Assembly (NCBI GenBank): GCA_018894105.1
Contig: CM032131.1
Span: 4,118,501 to 4,182,500 of the forward strand
Length of the DNA stretch: 64,000 bases
Source: Jacaranda mimosifolia
Lineage: Eukaryota; Streptophyta; Magnoliopsida; Lamiales; Bignoniaceae
Direction of reading: 5' to 3'
The notes beneath the pieces are model-generated. The model worked only from the letters and a program-made list of their open reading frames with translations. It did no database searches and was not told the origin of the DNA. Each line of letters begins with the position of its first letter. Within the stretch, counting starts at the first letter, position 1. Below, piece by piece: positions 1-28,253 of this stretch. Position numbers and translations under genes: made by a program.

Positions 1-1019
1 TGAGATGTTTTTGTCATATTCTTTATTTATATTTCAAGGACAATTTAGCAAAAAAATTAATTATTTGATTAGTAAAATTAGAAGTGCTTTAACACACATT
101 ATGGATTCTCCATTAGGACACAAGAATGTAAAAGACTTTAGCCAAAATCGTAGGCCAAAATTTGCAATTCCTTTAGACACTCAATATATGTGGAACTCTA
201 TAGGATGCTTAGTGAGGGGATACCTTATCGCCATTAGTTTGTGAATTTTATTATAAAGAAATATACGATGATGAAGGTGAACCATTTCTAAAAGATGTAG
301 ATTAGGATATTGTTGAAGTTCTTGCCCCCCCCCCCTCCCACCCCCCACCCCCAACCCCAACCAAAGCAAAAAAATAAAATAAAATTAATGGCAAAATCAA
401 AATTATGTCTGGTTATTTTTATCCAATGTCTAACTTGCTATTATATACATTAAATGAAATTATATTGCTCAATTATTTAACACACATAAATATAATGACA
501 ATTTAAGTGAAGTAGTTTATACAAATAGAAAATAAATTTCTAAAACATTATAAAAAAAACTCTATATGGCGATTCTTGCAAGTGTTTTATATCCTGAATT
601 AAAGCTAGAGATATGTGTTGTATTATTGCAATAATATGATGAATTCCTTCTTTTGAAAAATTTGTATAGTGTTTATAGTCAAGATTGTAAGATAAGACAA
701 GATTATGTAATATAAGTGTAGCGAATTTTTAAGAATAACATCAATATAAATTTTTAAGTATTTTAAAAAATATAAGAGTTGCAAAAATATAAAGAATGAT
801 ATGAATATAGATTTTTAAGTGTTTTAAAAATGTAAGCATTGTAAATATATTAAGAATGATATAAATATAAATTTTTAAATCTTTTTTACATAATTATTAT
901 AGATAATAATTTTCTTTAAAAAATGACAATCGGCCCACGCAAAATCGCCTTTCAAACGCATGGCGGCCCCATTGTTAGATGGGTCGGTTTGGCCCATCCC
1001 AACCCATTTGACACCTTTA
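1..1019 (+). mobile_element. Decayed hAT-type transposon, right-hand end
   Basis: Residues read from about 125-235 resemble the hAT transposase block that normally reads D-x-x-TRWNSTYLML; here it reads DTQYMWNSIGCLV, preceded by a short K/R-rich stretch. The frame then breaks at about 241. The right end (about 985-1019) has the GGCCCA...CCCATTTGACACC(TTT)A pattern typical of plant hAT termini. The left end lies outside the window, so the target duplication cannot be tested. A C-rich run (about 328-352) and AT-rich filler lie between. The protein match is short and from memory, so the superfamily call is moderate and no product is expected. Confidence 0.42.
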
Positions 1020-2300
1020 GATATCATTGGTTGATGATGGGTGTCAAATCCAATAAAAATAAATTCCTGCTCTAAATATATAATTTGTAATTAGTGGTGA
1101 GTAGGATCGTATTCCACAGAGATCAGTAAATTTTATTTCTTTCAAACTTATTAATAAAATAGAAAAGTAGGGGGATTTTTATGAAACAAAAAAAACTAGA
1201 ATTTTAAAAGTAAAATAAATCAAATAAGAAATAAGTGAGAATGAAATCTAGCCTAAGGTAAAATCTCAATTTGGTTCACGGATTTGATCATTGATGCAAA
1301 GATAAATTCCCCCGCCCCCCTTTTTGAATAAACTGGTTATAGTTATTCGAACGCCCTAATAACCAATATCTCATTACTATCTTGATAACTAAGAGAAGCT
1401 CGTTAGTTATTTTCCTTGCCAATAAATGCTCTTAGGATGTAATTTATCAACAGCATTAAAAAACTAGAGAGACCCAACCCTAGCTAACAAACACACACAA
1501 GCATGGTTCATTTAGACTAGATTATTTATTCACCTAACATAAATCATGCATATCCCTACACATAACTATGTTATTTGCCACAAGCATTAGAATAATTAAA
1601 CAATTATGGATTTAACGTTCTAATTGACAGAACAAATATTCTAAACTATCAAATTCGGACCCTAAATTCAATAAGCATCATAATGAAAACAGAAGATAAA
1701 CAAGTACTCAAGAAATAAGAAATACGAATTAATTATTTAGATCTCACAATTACTGAAGAATCCAAACTTCGATAATCCCTTAGGCTATAAAAGGAGTTTA
1801 GCAACTCATGGAGAGAAGAAAAACGTAGGAAAATAAAATATGTTGAATGAAAAGATATGAAAAAGATTTCCATGAAAGATTCCTAGTTCCCTAATAGTCT
1901 ACTACTCCTAATGCAACTGAGAAACTAATAAGAGTCCTGCTAGAATAGGGAAACTTAAATTCTCCTAATTAAAGAAATATAAATTGAAATATCCCAAAAA
2001 TGTACAATTGGCAAAAGAAGTTGAATGCTTCCTAATTAAATTTGCATAAAGTCTTGGGAAGCAAGACACGTCCGCACTCGAATTATTTTCTTCTTCCATT
2101 TCTCGTCTTCTTGGGAATACGATTTCTGCTCCAAACATGTCAAATACTCGATTTTCAATTGCATTTAGCTCGAATCTTCAATTTGCTTCACAAAATATAA
2201 AATTAAAATTAAAATTTAACAATTAAGCATTTTTAAATATTAATCATAAGGAGAAATTATATGAATTAAATGACAAAAATATAACTTAACATTGCTTTGA
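1020..2300. other. Non-coding, probably old repeat sequence
   Basis: There is no convincing reading frame. A stretch near 1095-1125 (GTGAGTAGGATCGTATTCCAC) resembles a motif I associate with dispersed plant repeats, but I cannot assign a family. The rest is AT-rich with no visible terminal repeats. Confidence 0.3.
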
Positions 2301-3440
2301 TTAGTTGGGACCTCAGAGGTAGAATGCAAGCCTGAATATTGTTGATGGCACTGGTGAGTTTGCTGGTACATGGAAATGCCTTGCAATCGAGAGTTTTTAT
2401 GAAAAAGCACATTCATAAAAAAATTAGATGTAAGACCATTGAATTTTCAACTCCACCCCCTAACCAATCCACCACTCACCTCCCCCAATAATTCTCACTG
2501 TTTCTTATTCCAAACCCAAATCTGCTCCATTATGGTGGTCAGAAAACTGGCTGAAAGAAGATCGAATACTGGAAATGTTTTCAAGGATAGAATCTTTGGC
2601 GAAAATTGCATGCACAAGACCAATGGCTGCAGAACCAGGTACATGGATGCTGATGACTACACCTAATTCACTTAAAGGAAGATTGTAAAATGAAAATGAG
2701 TCCAGAGATAGTGGAATATTACATCATATGTCCAATTTATTATCAATTTTGTTTTAACCATCTCATTAACACAGATCTTTTCACGAGCTTTTGAGTATAA
2801 TAGGAGTAGTACTCCCCATTAGAGATAGCGCTAAATTAATATTTCGCATGTTAACAAGTTTGGATCTCATTATCTTTAAAAAATCAATAATTCGTATATT
2901 CATGCAGAATCAACATTTTGTTTCGAAGAAATGTTAAAAAAATGTATATTTTGATTCTGATGATACCCGAAGTCCCATATTAAAAGAAGTCAAGTGCTTG
3001 AAATAATTTATAAGTTATCCCTCATATTTTACAATTCGAGGTGCTTTTTCAAGGCTAAACCTCCTATCATATACGTGCTAGCAGAACAATATTTCGAAAC
3101 AGTTGAGTCTTCATGTTTGGGGACAAATTCGTGCAATATCATATTCTAACAGTAGTATAGCAATTAAAAATTATAAATTTTAAAAATGTAAATATATTTT
3201 ATTGATATACCAATGATTAGAAGACATAAATATAATTCTTCCGCACCGCAATGTACTCTAGTGTTATATCGTTGCGACCTACACCACTAGTTCCATCTCT
3301 AATTTTTTAGATTTTAGTCTTTACATTTAATTTTAAAAATACTATAAAAATTGTTGTTTTATATGATAAAATCTTATTTTGATATACTATAAAGAGAAAG
3401 TACAGGAAATAATTGTATAAAATTTTGTATTTTATGTTAC
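2301..3440. other. Intergenic, no supported gene
   Basis: Short open frames around 2439-2690 in two overlapping phases have no recognisable domain, no introns and no homologous look. AT-rich sequence follows up to the SEC6 promoter. I see nothing I can support here. Confidence 0.4.
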
Positions 3441-3454
3441 AATTCGTCAAAACA

Positions 3455-3858
3455 ACCTAGACACCATTGGGCCAGCTTCTGGAAACATACAATTTCAAGT
3501 GGCAAAAGAATAGCCCAAAAAAGAAGTACTAGTAGAAACACAAAGTGGGCTTCATTGGGCCAACCAGAGGTCTGAATTGAAAACCCAAGCCCGAAACTCC
3601 GTAGGGAGATACCCGATCCTGGTCCAGATAAAGGCCCACATCCCAAATTGGAAGCTCAAACCCGAAATTGAGTTGGACCATAGCCGGTCCTAGCTCAAAT
3701 AAGGATACTTCGGACAGTGTAATTCTCTTTTCTTCTTTACGCGGTCCAGTCGAGACCGGAACTGTAAATTACCAAATTCAATTCTCCTGTTAGACCATAT
3801 TTTTCAAGAATTTCGATAAATCTAAGGACCTGAGCGCTGTACAAAGGAGGGGAAGAAG
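3455..3858 (+). promoter_or_regulatory. SEC6 promoter and 5' leader with site-II-like GGCCCA motifs
   Basis: The region upstream of the SEC6 start is notably more GC-rich than its surroundings. It carries several TGGGCC/GGCCCA or GCCCA motifs: near 3467, 3509, 3547-3560 and 3631. Such site-II-like elements are common in promoters of constitutively expressed plant genes, which fits an exocyst subunit. A CT-rich stretch (TTCTCTTTTCTTC, about 3722-3736) could be at or near the transcription start. The TSS is inferred, not seen. Confidence 0.5.
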
Positions 3859-19394
<15,536 letters not shown>

Positions 19395-20301
19395 TCCGGG
19401 AGCAACGATCAATTTTTTTCATTGTCACTAGAAGCTACAATCCTATCTTCCACTGTTGTTGTCGCCGTCCCTGTGTGTAAATATATACATCAGTGTAACT
19501 AACCGATTTATCCTATTCTGCTTACTGAGTTTGGAAACTTTGCGAAATGACTTTCTGTTTTGTTTAAGACAATCAGAACTACTGTGCTTTATCTTAAAAT
19601 TTGATTTTCTAGACAGGTAGATATAGCTGGTTCCTTCATTTTTATTCATTTGTTTAAATTTATTTGTTATGCTATATTCCTATTACCGTTCCTAATAACA
19701 ATAGTAGTAATCGTATTGATCATAATGAATTCATATTATAGAATAGCCGTAAATTCATAGAGTAATCTTACGGCATAAGAAGCATAATAACGATTAAGAT
19801 TATATTTTAATTTAATAAATCCGTACTGCAAAGAACCTGATTATATATTTATTTTATGTGCATACTATAAGAAGAAAAATATTAATAAAAATTATTTATA
19901 CAGATTACATTTAATAATTAAAAGGTACAATTTACACTAATTCAAGGCGCATAAGCTTTTGTATGGATTGAGTTTTTATGCAAATGGATTCATTTATCAA
20001 TGAACCAAACTTGACCTCAATATTATTTCTTAAATCTACAAGTAGTTGGCCCAATAATTAGTATCGATTTTGAACATATAAGTCTAAGATTTAGAATTCA
20101 AGCCACCAAATGAACTCTTGGTGTGGAACGTACATATATATATATATATATATTTGGGGGGGGGGGGGGAAATATATATATATATATAAAGTTTAGAGAA
20201 AAAGGAAACCTAAATTTACAAGCTCAAAAGAACTCAAATCTTCCAAACCAAGCTTGAGCTTAAACTTTGCCTCCTATTCAACTTATTTACATACTCGTAT
20301 A
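19395..20301. other. SEC6 3' flank and intergenic spacer
   Basis: The 3'UTR and termination region of SEC6 follows its TAA at 19392-19394. AT-rich candidates for polyadenylation lie at about 19650-19680. No gene is seen. At 20132-20189 two (AT)n arms flank a run of 14 G (20156-20169), so the arms can pair with the G run as the loop. Confidence 0.55.
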
Positions 20302-20758
20302 TAGGGGTGTAAACGGATATTAAAGGGATTGGTACACTGTTTTCATATTCGTATCCGTTTAACTTTTTGAATATTCGGATATGGATACGGATTTGACGGA
20401 TATTTAGGAATTATATCCAAATTCATATCCATCGGATATCGGTCGGATACGGATATATCCGTATTCGATTATAATTATTCAGATGCATTCATATTTTATT
20501 AAACTTATCTGTATTCGAATTATTATTTTATATTTATACTCCATGATAATTATTTAGATATCCATTTACGAATATCCAAATATGTAAATCTATGAACCTA
20601 TAACAAATACATATTTTAATTAATAGAAGGAACTATATAATTTCATTAAAACGAAAGCAATCAAACAAATAACATAATTTTTAATTAATAATTGATTTTA
20701 TTATTAATTATTAGTACTTATTAATAATAATACTGGTATTTGAGTATATTAATTATAA

Positions 20759-22214
20759 GGGCAAATGTCATAAATGGTCCCTAAAGTTTTAGTTTAAAAT
20801 CACTTTAGTCCTCAAACTTTAAAACTTTCTTTTTTAGTCCCTAACGTTTGGATTTAGTTTCAATCTAGTCCCTAAGTCAACTTTCCAGCAACTTTTTAAG
20901 GGCAAAATTGTCAATTTATTGTTTTATGTTTCACTTTAGTCCCTATATAAGATTTTATATTCCACTTTAGTCCCTGTATAAGATTTTATGTTCCAATTTA
21001 GTCCCTATTTTACTTTTTTTCTTTTTTTCTTTTTTCCTTTTTCTTTTTTCCTTTTTTTTTCTTTTTCTTTTTTTCTTTTTATAAATATATGTGCATGTGT
21101 GTATATATAATTGATACTAATACATTATTATTAACATTAGATAATATATTATTAATATATTAATATCATTTGTGATACTATTATAATTAATAATATTAAT
21201 TGTATGATTAGTGATATATTAACAATAATAAAGATTATATTATAATAATTTTAATTATATTCATAATATATAGAATTAATAATATTATAAATATTATTAT
21301 TATAATATTACTACTAATAATAATAATACATGATACTAATAAATATTAAATTAATTTTATTATTATTAGTATAATTAATCATAAGAATAATAAGATTAAT
21401 ATTATCAATGATAATAATAGTATTATTATGATAATATAATTATATAATATTATTAGTATTATTATTGATATGGGGCAGCCCAACGATACTCGATCAAGAC
21501 AGTGATGTGACGTCCAGCGGCCCAGTCGTCGATAGGCTCGGCTTATTGACTACAACTTGACCTCGGGTTTTGTCAACCAGGGCAGTGCATCGGCACCACC
21601 TCGTCGACCTAATTCTAGTCGACCCGAACTCGAGGCGTTATCCCTTATTCGTCCAATAAGATCTAACCCGGACTAGATCACTCCTTATCGATCACCAGAG
21701 AAGATATCATACAGAAATGACCATATCGACCATGGAGGTCAAGGAAAGGTAGCAGCCCCTCAATTGCACTAAATGCTCCACCAGGCGGCGTGTCCCCGCA
21801 TTAATGGCACATGCCACCACAATATTATTAATTATAATAGTATCACAAATGATATTAATATACGATAATATATTATTTAATGTTAATAATAATATTAGTA
21901 TCAATTATATATATACACATGCACATATATTTATAAAAAGAACAAAAGAAAAAGAAAAAAAGTAAAATAGGGATTAAATTGAAACATAAAATCTTATACA
22001 GGGACTAAAGTGGAACATAAAACCTTATATAAGGACTAAAGTGACATAAAACTATAAATTGACAATTTTGCCCTTAAAAAGTTGCCGGAAAGTTAACTTA
22101 GGAACTAGATTGAAACTAAATCCAAACGTTAGGAACTAAAAAAGGAAGTTTTAAAGTTTGAAAACTAAAGTGATTCTAAACTAAAACTTTAGGAACCATT
22201 TATGACATTTGTCC
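20759..22214. mobile_element. Mutator-like (MULE) foldback element nested in the hAT element
   Basis: Long terminal inverted repeats: the left arm is about 20759-21202 and the right arm about 21822-22214, starting GGGCAAATGTCATAAATGG and ending in its near-complement. It is flanked by a perfect 9-bp duplication TAATTATAA (20750-20758 and 22215-22223), diagnostic of Mutator-type insertion. The arms carry repeated 'ACTTTAGTCCCT' motifs and a polypyrimidine tract that is longer in the left arm. There is no transposase frame. The interior is AT-rich plus a GC-rich island. Confidence 0.85.
21466..21821. mobile_element. GC-rich LTR-like island inside the MULE
   Basis: An abrupt block of about 50% GC sits within sequence of roughly 15-20% GC. 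It runs from TGATATGGGGCAGCCC to GCCACCACA, so it begins TG and ends CA like a solo LTR. I could not find a clean 5-bp target duplication in the simple-sequence flanks (…ATTAT left, ATATT right). It could be a solo LTR or a captured fragment. The edges are my best estimate. Confidence 0.45.
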
Positions 22215-22577
22215 TAATTATAAAATCAACCAATAATAATTATGTTGATTAACTTTATTCTTCACTTTTTTCTCTATATTACAATAAATTTTTAAATTTA
22301 TTCTTTTTTCTTCCTAATTCTTCAATTATAATTTATAAATATACATATATGGATTATGAAATTTTTATTAAAAAATATAAATAATTTATTATTTAATAAA
22401 TATATATTCGGATCGAATACGCATTTACCATATCTGTATCCATTTATAATCGGATATTTACTAATCGAATACGAATAATATCCACTTTAAACGGATGCAG
22501 ATAAATTTTGTATAAACGGATACGAATGCGAACGATAAACGAATTTTCTAATATCTATTTACAGCCCTACTCGTATA

Positions 22578-23405
22578 TAAAACAAAGAAGTTAATAGTGG
22601 AAAAAACTAGGAGAACTTGCAATAGCGGAATAATGAAAAGGTTCAAACAACCTAGAGAGAGAGAGAGAAGCAAATTTCAGTGAGGCAAAAACCAAAATCA
22701 CTCAATCAAGATAATCCTCAAATTTCCCAGAGTTTTTCAAACCTATATACACAAAATTTATGGCACGCTGCAAAAAGAATAAACTAAGAAATAAAATTAC
22801 ACACTAATCAGATCAAAAACATCTAAAAACCATGAACACCATTTCCTTGACTATAACACTGAAATCACGCAACAAACCAGACAAATAACTAAAATAGAAG
22901 AGAAAAAAAATAAACATTAACCACACATGATCCTCTTCAACCGGCTACATAGAAACAGGGCACCAATTATTTGATGTCTTTATCTTTATGTAGTCCTTGT
23001 GCAAGTGATGATGTCCAATGCTTATTCATAGGTAAAGGCTTGCGACCATCCTTCATATATCATGCTTCATCCTCCATAAGCTGCTAAATATCTGCATCAT
23101 TCCAATGTTAGATACGGTTCAAACGAATTCTACTTCTATATACCAAGATGCATAGAAGAGCAAGAGGGAGCAGGTTACTGAGATACGCATACAAAAATGC
23201 ATTCGGACAAGGCCACGGACTGCAGCATGCAAAAAACTGGACTTTGGATGTCAACAAATGTAGTCTTTTATAGATGAGACTTTTGTTGTTAGTTTAGCGG
23301 GGGGAGGAGGCGGGGAATCAGAGTCCCACAAATATGAAAAGAAGTTTAGCCAGCACATAATACAAAAAGTTTATATAGTGCATATTGATATTCTGTGTAA
23401 CTTGA
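22578..23405. other. Spacer downstream of the ARM/TPR gene
   Basis: It contains the 3' flank of the - strand gene. There is a short GA run at about 22655-22668 and otherwise AT-rich sequence with no supported gene. Confidence 0.45.
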
Positions 23406-26400
23406 CTAGAAAATTGTCTTGGCCAACTGTACGGATAATGCTTCAGAAAAATATTTATAAAAGAATCTGTTGAAGAAGGTACCTTTCATTGAAGCTTTAT
23501 TGTGCCTCTCTTTCCTTTCAAAATCATCTTCCCCCATTTCATCCTTCCCATCATTTCCCATTTCACTTTCGCTTGCTGTTTCCCATTCAGAATCATCTGT
23601 CTCTTGGCCGCAAATATCGCCAGCATCACCTTCACACTGGATGCCTCCATGTTTAATAGCAGCCTCTCTAAATAACCAAGCAGCTCGCATCTGTTTCTTG
23701 ACTAATCGTTCTGCATAATCAGGAACCTTGTTTTGCCTCAAGGACAGATCAGGATCATTCGATTGGGAGAACTCATTTATGAACAAAATAGCATCTAATA
23801 GGCTCTCTTTGGCTAATCCAAGCATGTCGTAGGCTTGTGCTCGTCTCCACAGGCTTCTGGCATGACGGTTAACGGGATTATGGAGACAAAGTGCATGGGT
23901 AGCATCGCTTATGGCGGCCAAGGGTTGTTGCATTAAAAGATGACACTGAGCTCGATTACTGTATAATACGACCCTTTCTTTCTTTGACCTCATCGGACAC
24001 AAAGCCAATGCTTCTGAATACTTTGAAGCAGCACCGGCAATTTCTCCTGTCGAAAATAGAGAATTTCCTTCTAGTTTAACAACTAAAGCAGCTGCGTGTT
24101 TGATGTGAAGATCCTCTTTCGGCATATTCTTTTCCCATTTTAATCTTTGTCTAGAAGCGAGGAGTTCCTCAACCTCTTCTTTTGCACGGCTACTAATTGA
24201 GTTGCGGCCCGTTCCGTGTGATTGAATATATTCTTCAAGAACATTAACAATTGAATCCCCGAGTTTCTTGTGATCCCCTAATGTAGTTATTTCAGCAAGG
24301 TCAATTAGTGCAGGTACCACCTTGTCACTGACCTGCATAATTTGAACAATTAAGAAAGGAATAGGTAAAGAAGTTTTGGAGAAAGATAACAGCAGAACAT
24401 TCGCCTCAGTCTTTTATTTGTCACCTCAGAACAATGAAATTGATAACATGGTCGACATGTTCAAATATCATTATGTGAATCTAGTACTGGGCTGGAAGTC
24501 AGGATTTTGGCAATAGATGAATCATCCATCCACAGAACTGTTTGTAAATAGAACGAAAATCAAACATACTCAAATGACCGACTCATCTAAAAGCTTAAGC
24601 TGTTTGAGATGAGAGACATCTAATAGGCCCTCTCACATGCAAGCGATATTCTTTTTGTTAAACCTAGCGTGTGAAAACTTTTTTTTTATAAATGGATAGC
24701 AGTGAGACTCAGACTTGGACCTATTGCTTCTGCCTCGGCCTCTGATGCCATATTCTGTAACCAACTCATCTAATAACTTAATATCTAAAAAACTCGAAGC
24801 GTACACACTGTTTTTCTAATCACAATCTTCGGACATAAATCTCTTACACATGGAAACGTCAACATATATCTCATTCCATCTGTTACTTTAAACCTTCTCG
24901 GCCTGAGCAACAGACAGATAATATGGGAAGTGTAGAAAGTCATTGGTTCGTGGTTAGCAGTCTACAATATGCTTCACAGCCCAATATATAAATTGAAATA
25001 GTCCAACACAAAGTTGATCAATTATTTTCTCTTGCAGAATTCCTTTTTCGTTTGCCAGCTATGGTTTCAAGGAAGATCATAAGCCTAGAATAAAATAACA
25101 GATGGATTACCCCTTAGCAGTACAGCTGCAAGGTACGGCAAAGATGAAGGTTAGAATGCACATCACTAGGCAAATTGCCAATCTAGGACTAGAACTCACG
25201 AATTCAGCCTCATAGATCTAGAATATGCCACTATTCTATGAAATGGTTCGTGATGAAAGAACTATGGCTGGCTGCCACCTTATTTCATTTCTCTTTTGTT
25301 TCATGATCATTTCCCTTTAGCAGAAGATAACAATAAAAATTAAGGGACTCTTTGGTTTTATTTTCATTTCTATTTTCAGTTCCCAATGGTTTCAAAAGTT
25401 GCAAAAGTATTGGGATGTTTTTTGCTCAAAATAATGAATAGGATAGGTACTAGGATAGAAATTTAGGTGCTTTATATGTTTTTATGCCTAAAGACATGTT
25501 TTTTTCAAAATATATGTATATTTTAATTGTTTTGAAATAATAGTGGGTACCTTATGTATTATGTCAAAATAAAATCTGAATTTGATTGATGCAATAATAG
25601 GACGACATGGTAAGATTGACTAAAAATTAATAACGAAAATAAGTGGCATTTTCAGTAGTAAAAATATGTAGAAGTTGATGGTTTTTTTTATTTTCAAATA
25701 GTCTGAAAATTAAAATGTTCTTTGAAAAGCAAAACAAATGGCACCTCAATATTTAGGAATGCGTTTTCATGTTAAATACATGTATTCAACACCAAACAGG
25801 GAAAATTGTATAATGATGAAGGAATTTCAGAAATTTGATTATCACATTTTATACTTAATAATGGAGAATCCAAACTTATCGGGTGATAATTAAGCTATAT
25901 ATACAGTGAAAAAGTATCTTGGCACTGTTATAGAAGAAATTTTGGCATGATAATAATGTTGTTAATTACAGATAAAACTAAAGTGGCAAGGGAAAAATAA
26001 CTGTCGGAAAGTATATATTTGTTCCAACCTACCTATTACTTAGAATACTATGATGAGCAACTGAATCATGGTGCAATTGCTTGTTCCGGTTATTTTATTA
26101 AAAAAGAAATTCATTTTAGGATTTTTTGCCTTTGAAGAGAGACAATTCAATTATATAGTAGTTTTCTTTCTGATTGTTGTGCTTATTTACATTCCATTTT
26201 TAATTATAATGAGATAGTGTGTGGCATCTGCAAGTATGTCATCAGAATAAGCATTCCAGGATCAAAAGAATCCATCTAAAGGTGTCCTAACCCATACACA
26301 ATGCCAGGTCCCACTTGCATGAATACTCTAGCAATTATTTGTATCTTTAAGATATAATATGTTGAGGACCTAACACATCCAGTATAAAAGAATTGATGGT

Positions 26401-28188
26401 TTCTTTTGTTTTTTTGCCCAAACTAATCTGTTTAACCACTTTAAGATTTTATTTTTCTTCTCTTTTCTTCAAGTATGGTATCATTTTATAAAGAAGCCCG
26501 TATAAGGCATGAAGCAGGAGATTCATACCTACCTTTATTGAAATTTGGGATTCGACTAACTGATGCTTTTGATGCCATCATAGATTCAAAGCAACTAACG
26601 TAACTTTAGTCGCATTACCTGTTTCGACTTTTTCATATAGTCATTCTTATACTTTATCTCCTTTTCTATTACATAATCTTCTTTCTATCATTTGTTTGCT
26701 TCTCTGGTAGGTCGCTATACTTGTATTCATAAGCTAGATCAAGAAATTCCTATTCTGCATAATCGCAATATTTTCTATATATGGCGGTACTTCAATGGCA
26801 ATTACTCATTGAGAGATACTCATGAACGTACCAGCAATCATTTTTTAATTGAATGGAAAGGTGACATTAGCATATACGGATAAGAAGCAAAAGAAATGAC
26901 ATGAAATATCCAGACTACGTAAGATTAGTCAAAGTCAAATGCTATTTATTCTAAGTCACAAGGCAAAGCAATACATAATGCAGATCCTAGGTCCTCTAAT
27001 ATCCAATTCACACTCAAAGATACACTAGTTTACATAGAGTTTTGGGAACGACGGCTAACCAAAAATATCAGTCAAGAAGCCTTATTGCATTAAATTTGTT
27101 GAACAGAATTTTCAGATGCATTTCTTCAATAAAGAAATAGGACATTAACGATTATGGTCGATAAACAACAAATGAGTAGAACAAGAAGGGAGGCAGAATA
27201 ATCAAACCAAAGCAATTACCTTATGACAGGTACTTGGGTCTTGGAGCAACCAAAGAAGACAATCAACTGCCATATATTGCCAGTCGTCTGATGATCGTGC
27301 TATGTTACACATTGCATCTATGATTCCAGGACAGCTTGCAACTGGACCCCTACCAAGCTTATGATGACAAATTGTTCGTAGTAATCCAATACCAGCCGGC
27401 GAATTTTCATTAACAAGTCCTCCCCACATGCCGGGAAGCTTTACTAAAAATTCTGGTTTGCATATGGTAGGAAGAAATTCAGGTTTGAAAGCAAAACAGT
27501 TGATGAGCTGAAGAGACCAGCACTGCAGCTGACTAGCCCATTCCTCTGCCTTCCTCGATTCCATTTCAACACCACCCATGCCACGTGTGAGAAGATCACA
27601 GTGATAACTAAGCCGCCTATCAACATACTGGTAAAAGTGAGTGTAAACAATTTCCAGAGAACTCATTGCCAGCTGCATAGAGAGCTCCAAGATCTCGCCA
27701 TGGCTTGCTATAGCAGAAAAAGTGCTAGCATATGTAGCTAAGTGACCTAGAGCTCGTACGGCCACTCTCTGTTCAACCCAAGTTAACCTCCCTCTCAGAA
27801 GTTCTACCAAAGCCAAGATAACCCCAGCATGCACTGCCATTTCAGCAAATTCTTCCATATTCATCGTGTATGATCCAATTATATGTGCTGCATAGTAAGG
27901 GATATAAATATTTTGGTCGTGAGATAGCCAGCGTCGGTTCTTTAAGCCCTTCCAGATGAGTGCCGCCATGCATTCAAAAATTCCCAATTCAATGAACTCA
28001 GGATCATTAGGATGCGCCATGGCAGTGTTCCAAAGGCCACTAATAGGAAGAACCTGACCATCATCGTCCTGTGAAGGAAGTTCTCTGAAGAACTTTAATA
28101 AACTTGCTCTGCGCTTGCTTGGGTTCCCCTCCTTCATTACACAGAAGAAGCATCCAGGGTATGGGCAATCAGGGGATACTTTATCCAT
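23406..28188 (-). CDS. ARM-like/TPR repeat protein, two coding exons
   Basis: Exon 1 is 28188-27220 (323 codons) and exon 2 is 24332-23406 (308 codons plus stop). The 2887-nt GT-AG intron falls between codons (…DPSTCHK | VSDKVVPAL…), giving 631 residues. I place the start at the ATG of MDKVSPDCPYPGCFFC; the GTG two codons upstream is not a plausible plant start. The N-terminus has a CX4CX2C cluster. Residues about 60-320 are helical ARM-like repeats (for example VEQRVAVRALGHLATYA). Exon 2 contains TPR motifs (EGNSLFSTGEIAGAASKYSE…, SNRAQCHLL…, WRRAQAYDMLG…) at about 420-530, then an acidic segment near 565-600. Such combined repeat scaffolds bind other proteins; the partner and pathway are unknown to me. 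The family looks plant-conserved by memory only. The C-terminus (…ALSVQLAKTIF) is read straight from exon 2; a further spliced exon is possible. Confidence 0.85.
25343..25802. mobile_element. Possible MITE in the ARM/TPR intron
   Basis: The left end GGGACTCTTTGGTTTT and the right end AACACCAAACAGGGA are weak inverted repeats of the 'GGG..TGTTTGGT' type seen on many plant MITEs. The interior is AT-rich with no coding frame. I see no certain target duplication, so the boundaries are approximate. It would be a neutral intronic insertion. Confidence 0.35.
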
Positions 28189-28253
28189 GCTCACAAAATT
28201 AAGGAACCAGGCCTTTACAAACGTGGTTACCAGTTCCTCATAAAGCAGTTACC

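Larger units (their letters stand above)
20302..22569. mobile_element. Non-autonomous hAT element with intact 8-bp target duplication
   Basis: The left terminus TAGGGGTGTAAACGGATA and the right terminus TATCTATTTACAGCCCTA are imperfect inverted repeats. They are flanked by identical 8-bp duplications CTCGTATA at 20294-20301 and 22570-22577, as expected for hAT. Both subterminal zones (about 20315-20580 and 22405-22555) are crowded with GGATA/TATCC-type motifs in both orientations, the usual layout of hAT transposase binding arrays. No transposase reading frame is present. The interior is interrupted by a second element (20759-22214). Confidence 0.85.

Noticed and set aside
2305..2430. Short peptide with VDGTGEFAGTW, dirigent-like at a glance
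   Set aside because: Only about ten residues look similar, and the flanks have stops in all frames; too little to call a dirigent pseudogene.
2439..2690. Two overlapping open frames, one reading …MVVRKLAERRSNTGN…
   Set aside because: No domain, no splice context, and both frames are equally open, so there is no reason to prefer either as a gene.
23470..23718. 82-codon + strand frame opposite the ARM/TPR gene
   Set aside because: Complement of the acidic coding segment, giving a Ser/Pro-rich mirror; the - strand frame is the real one.
24335..24340. Separate gene starting at the ATG upstream of exon 2 of the ARM/TPR gene
   Set aside because: That ATG lies in the intron just before a good acceptor (TATGCAG|GTC), and the frame joins exon 1 cleanly, so the two are one gene.
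26690..26883. 63-codon frame in the ARM/TPR intron, considered as organelle-derived
   Set aside because: I could not match it to any plastid or mitochondrial gene; it remains an unexplained short frame.
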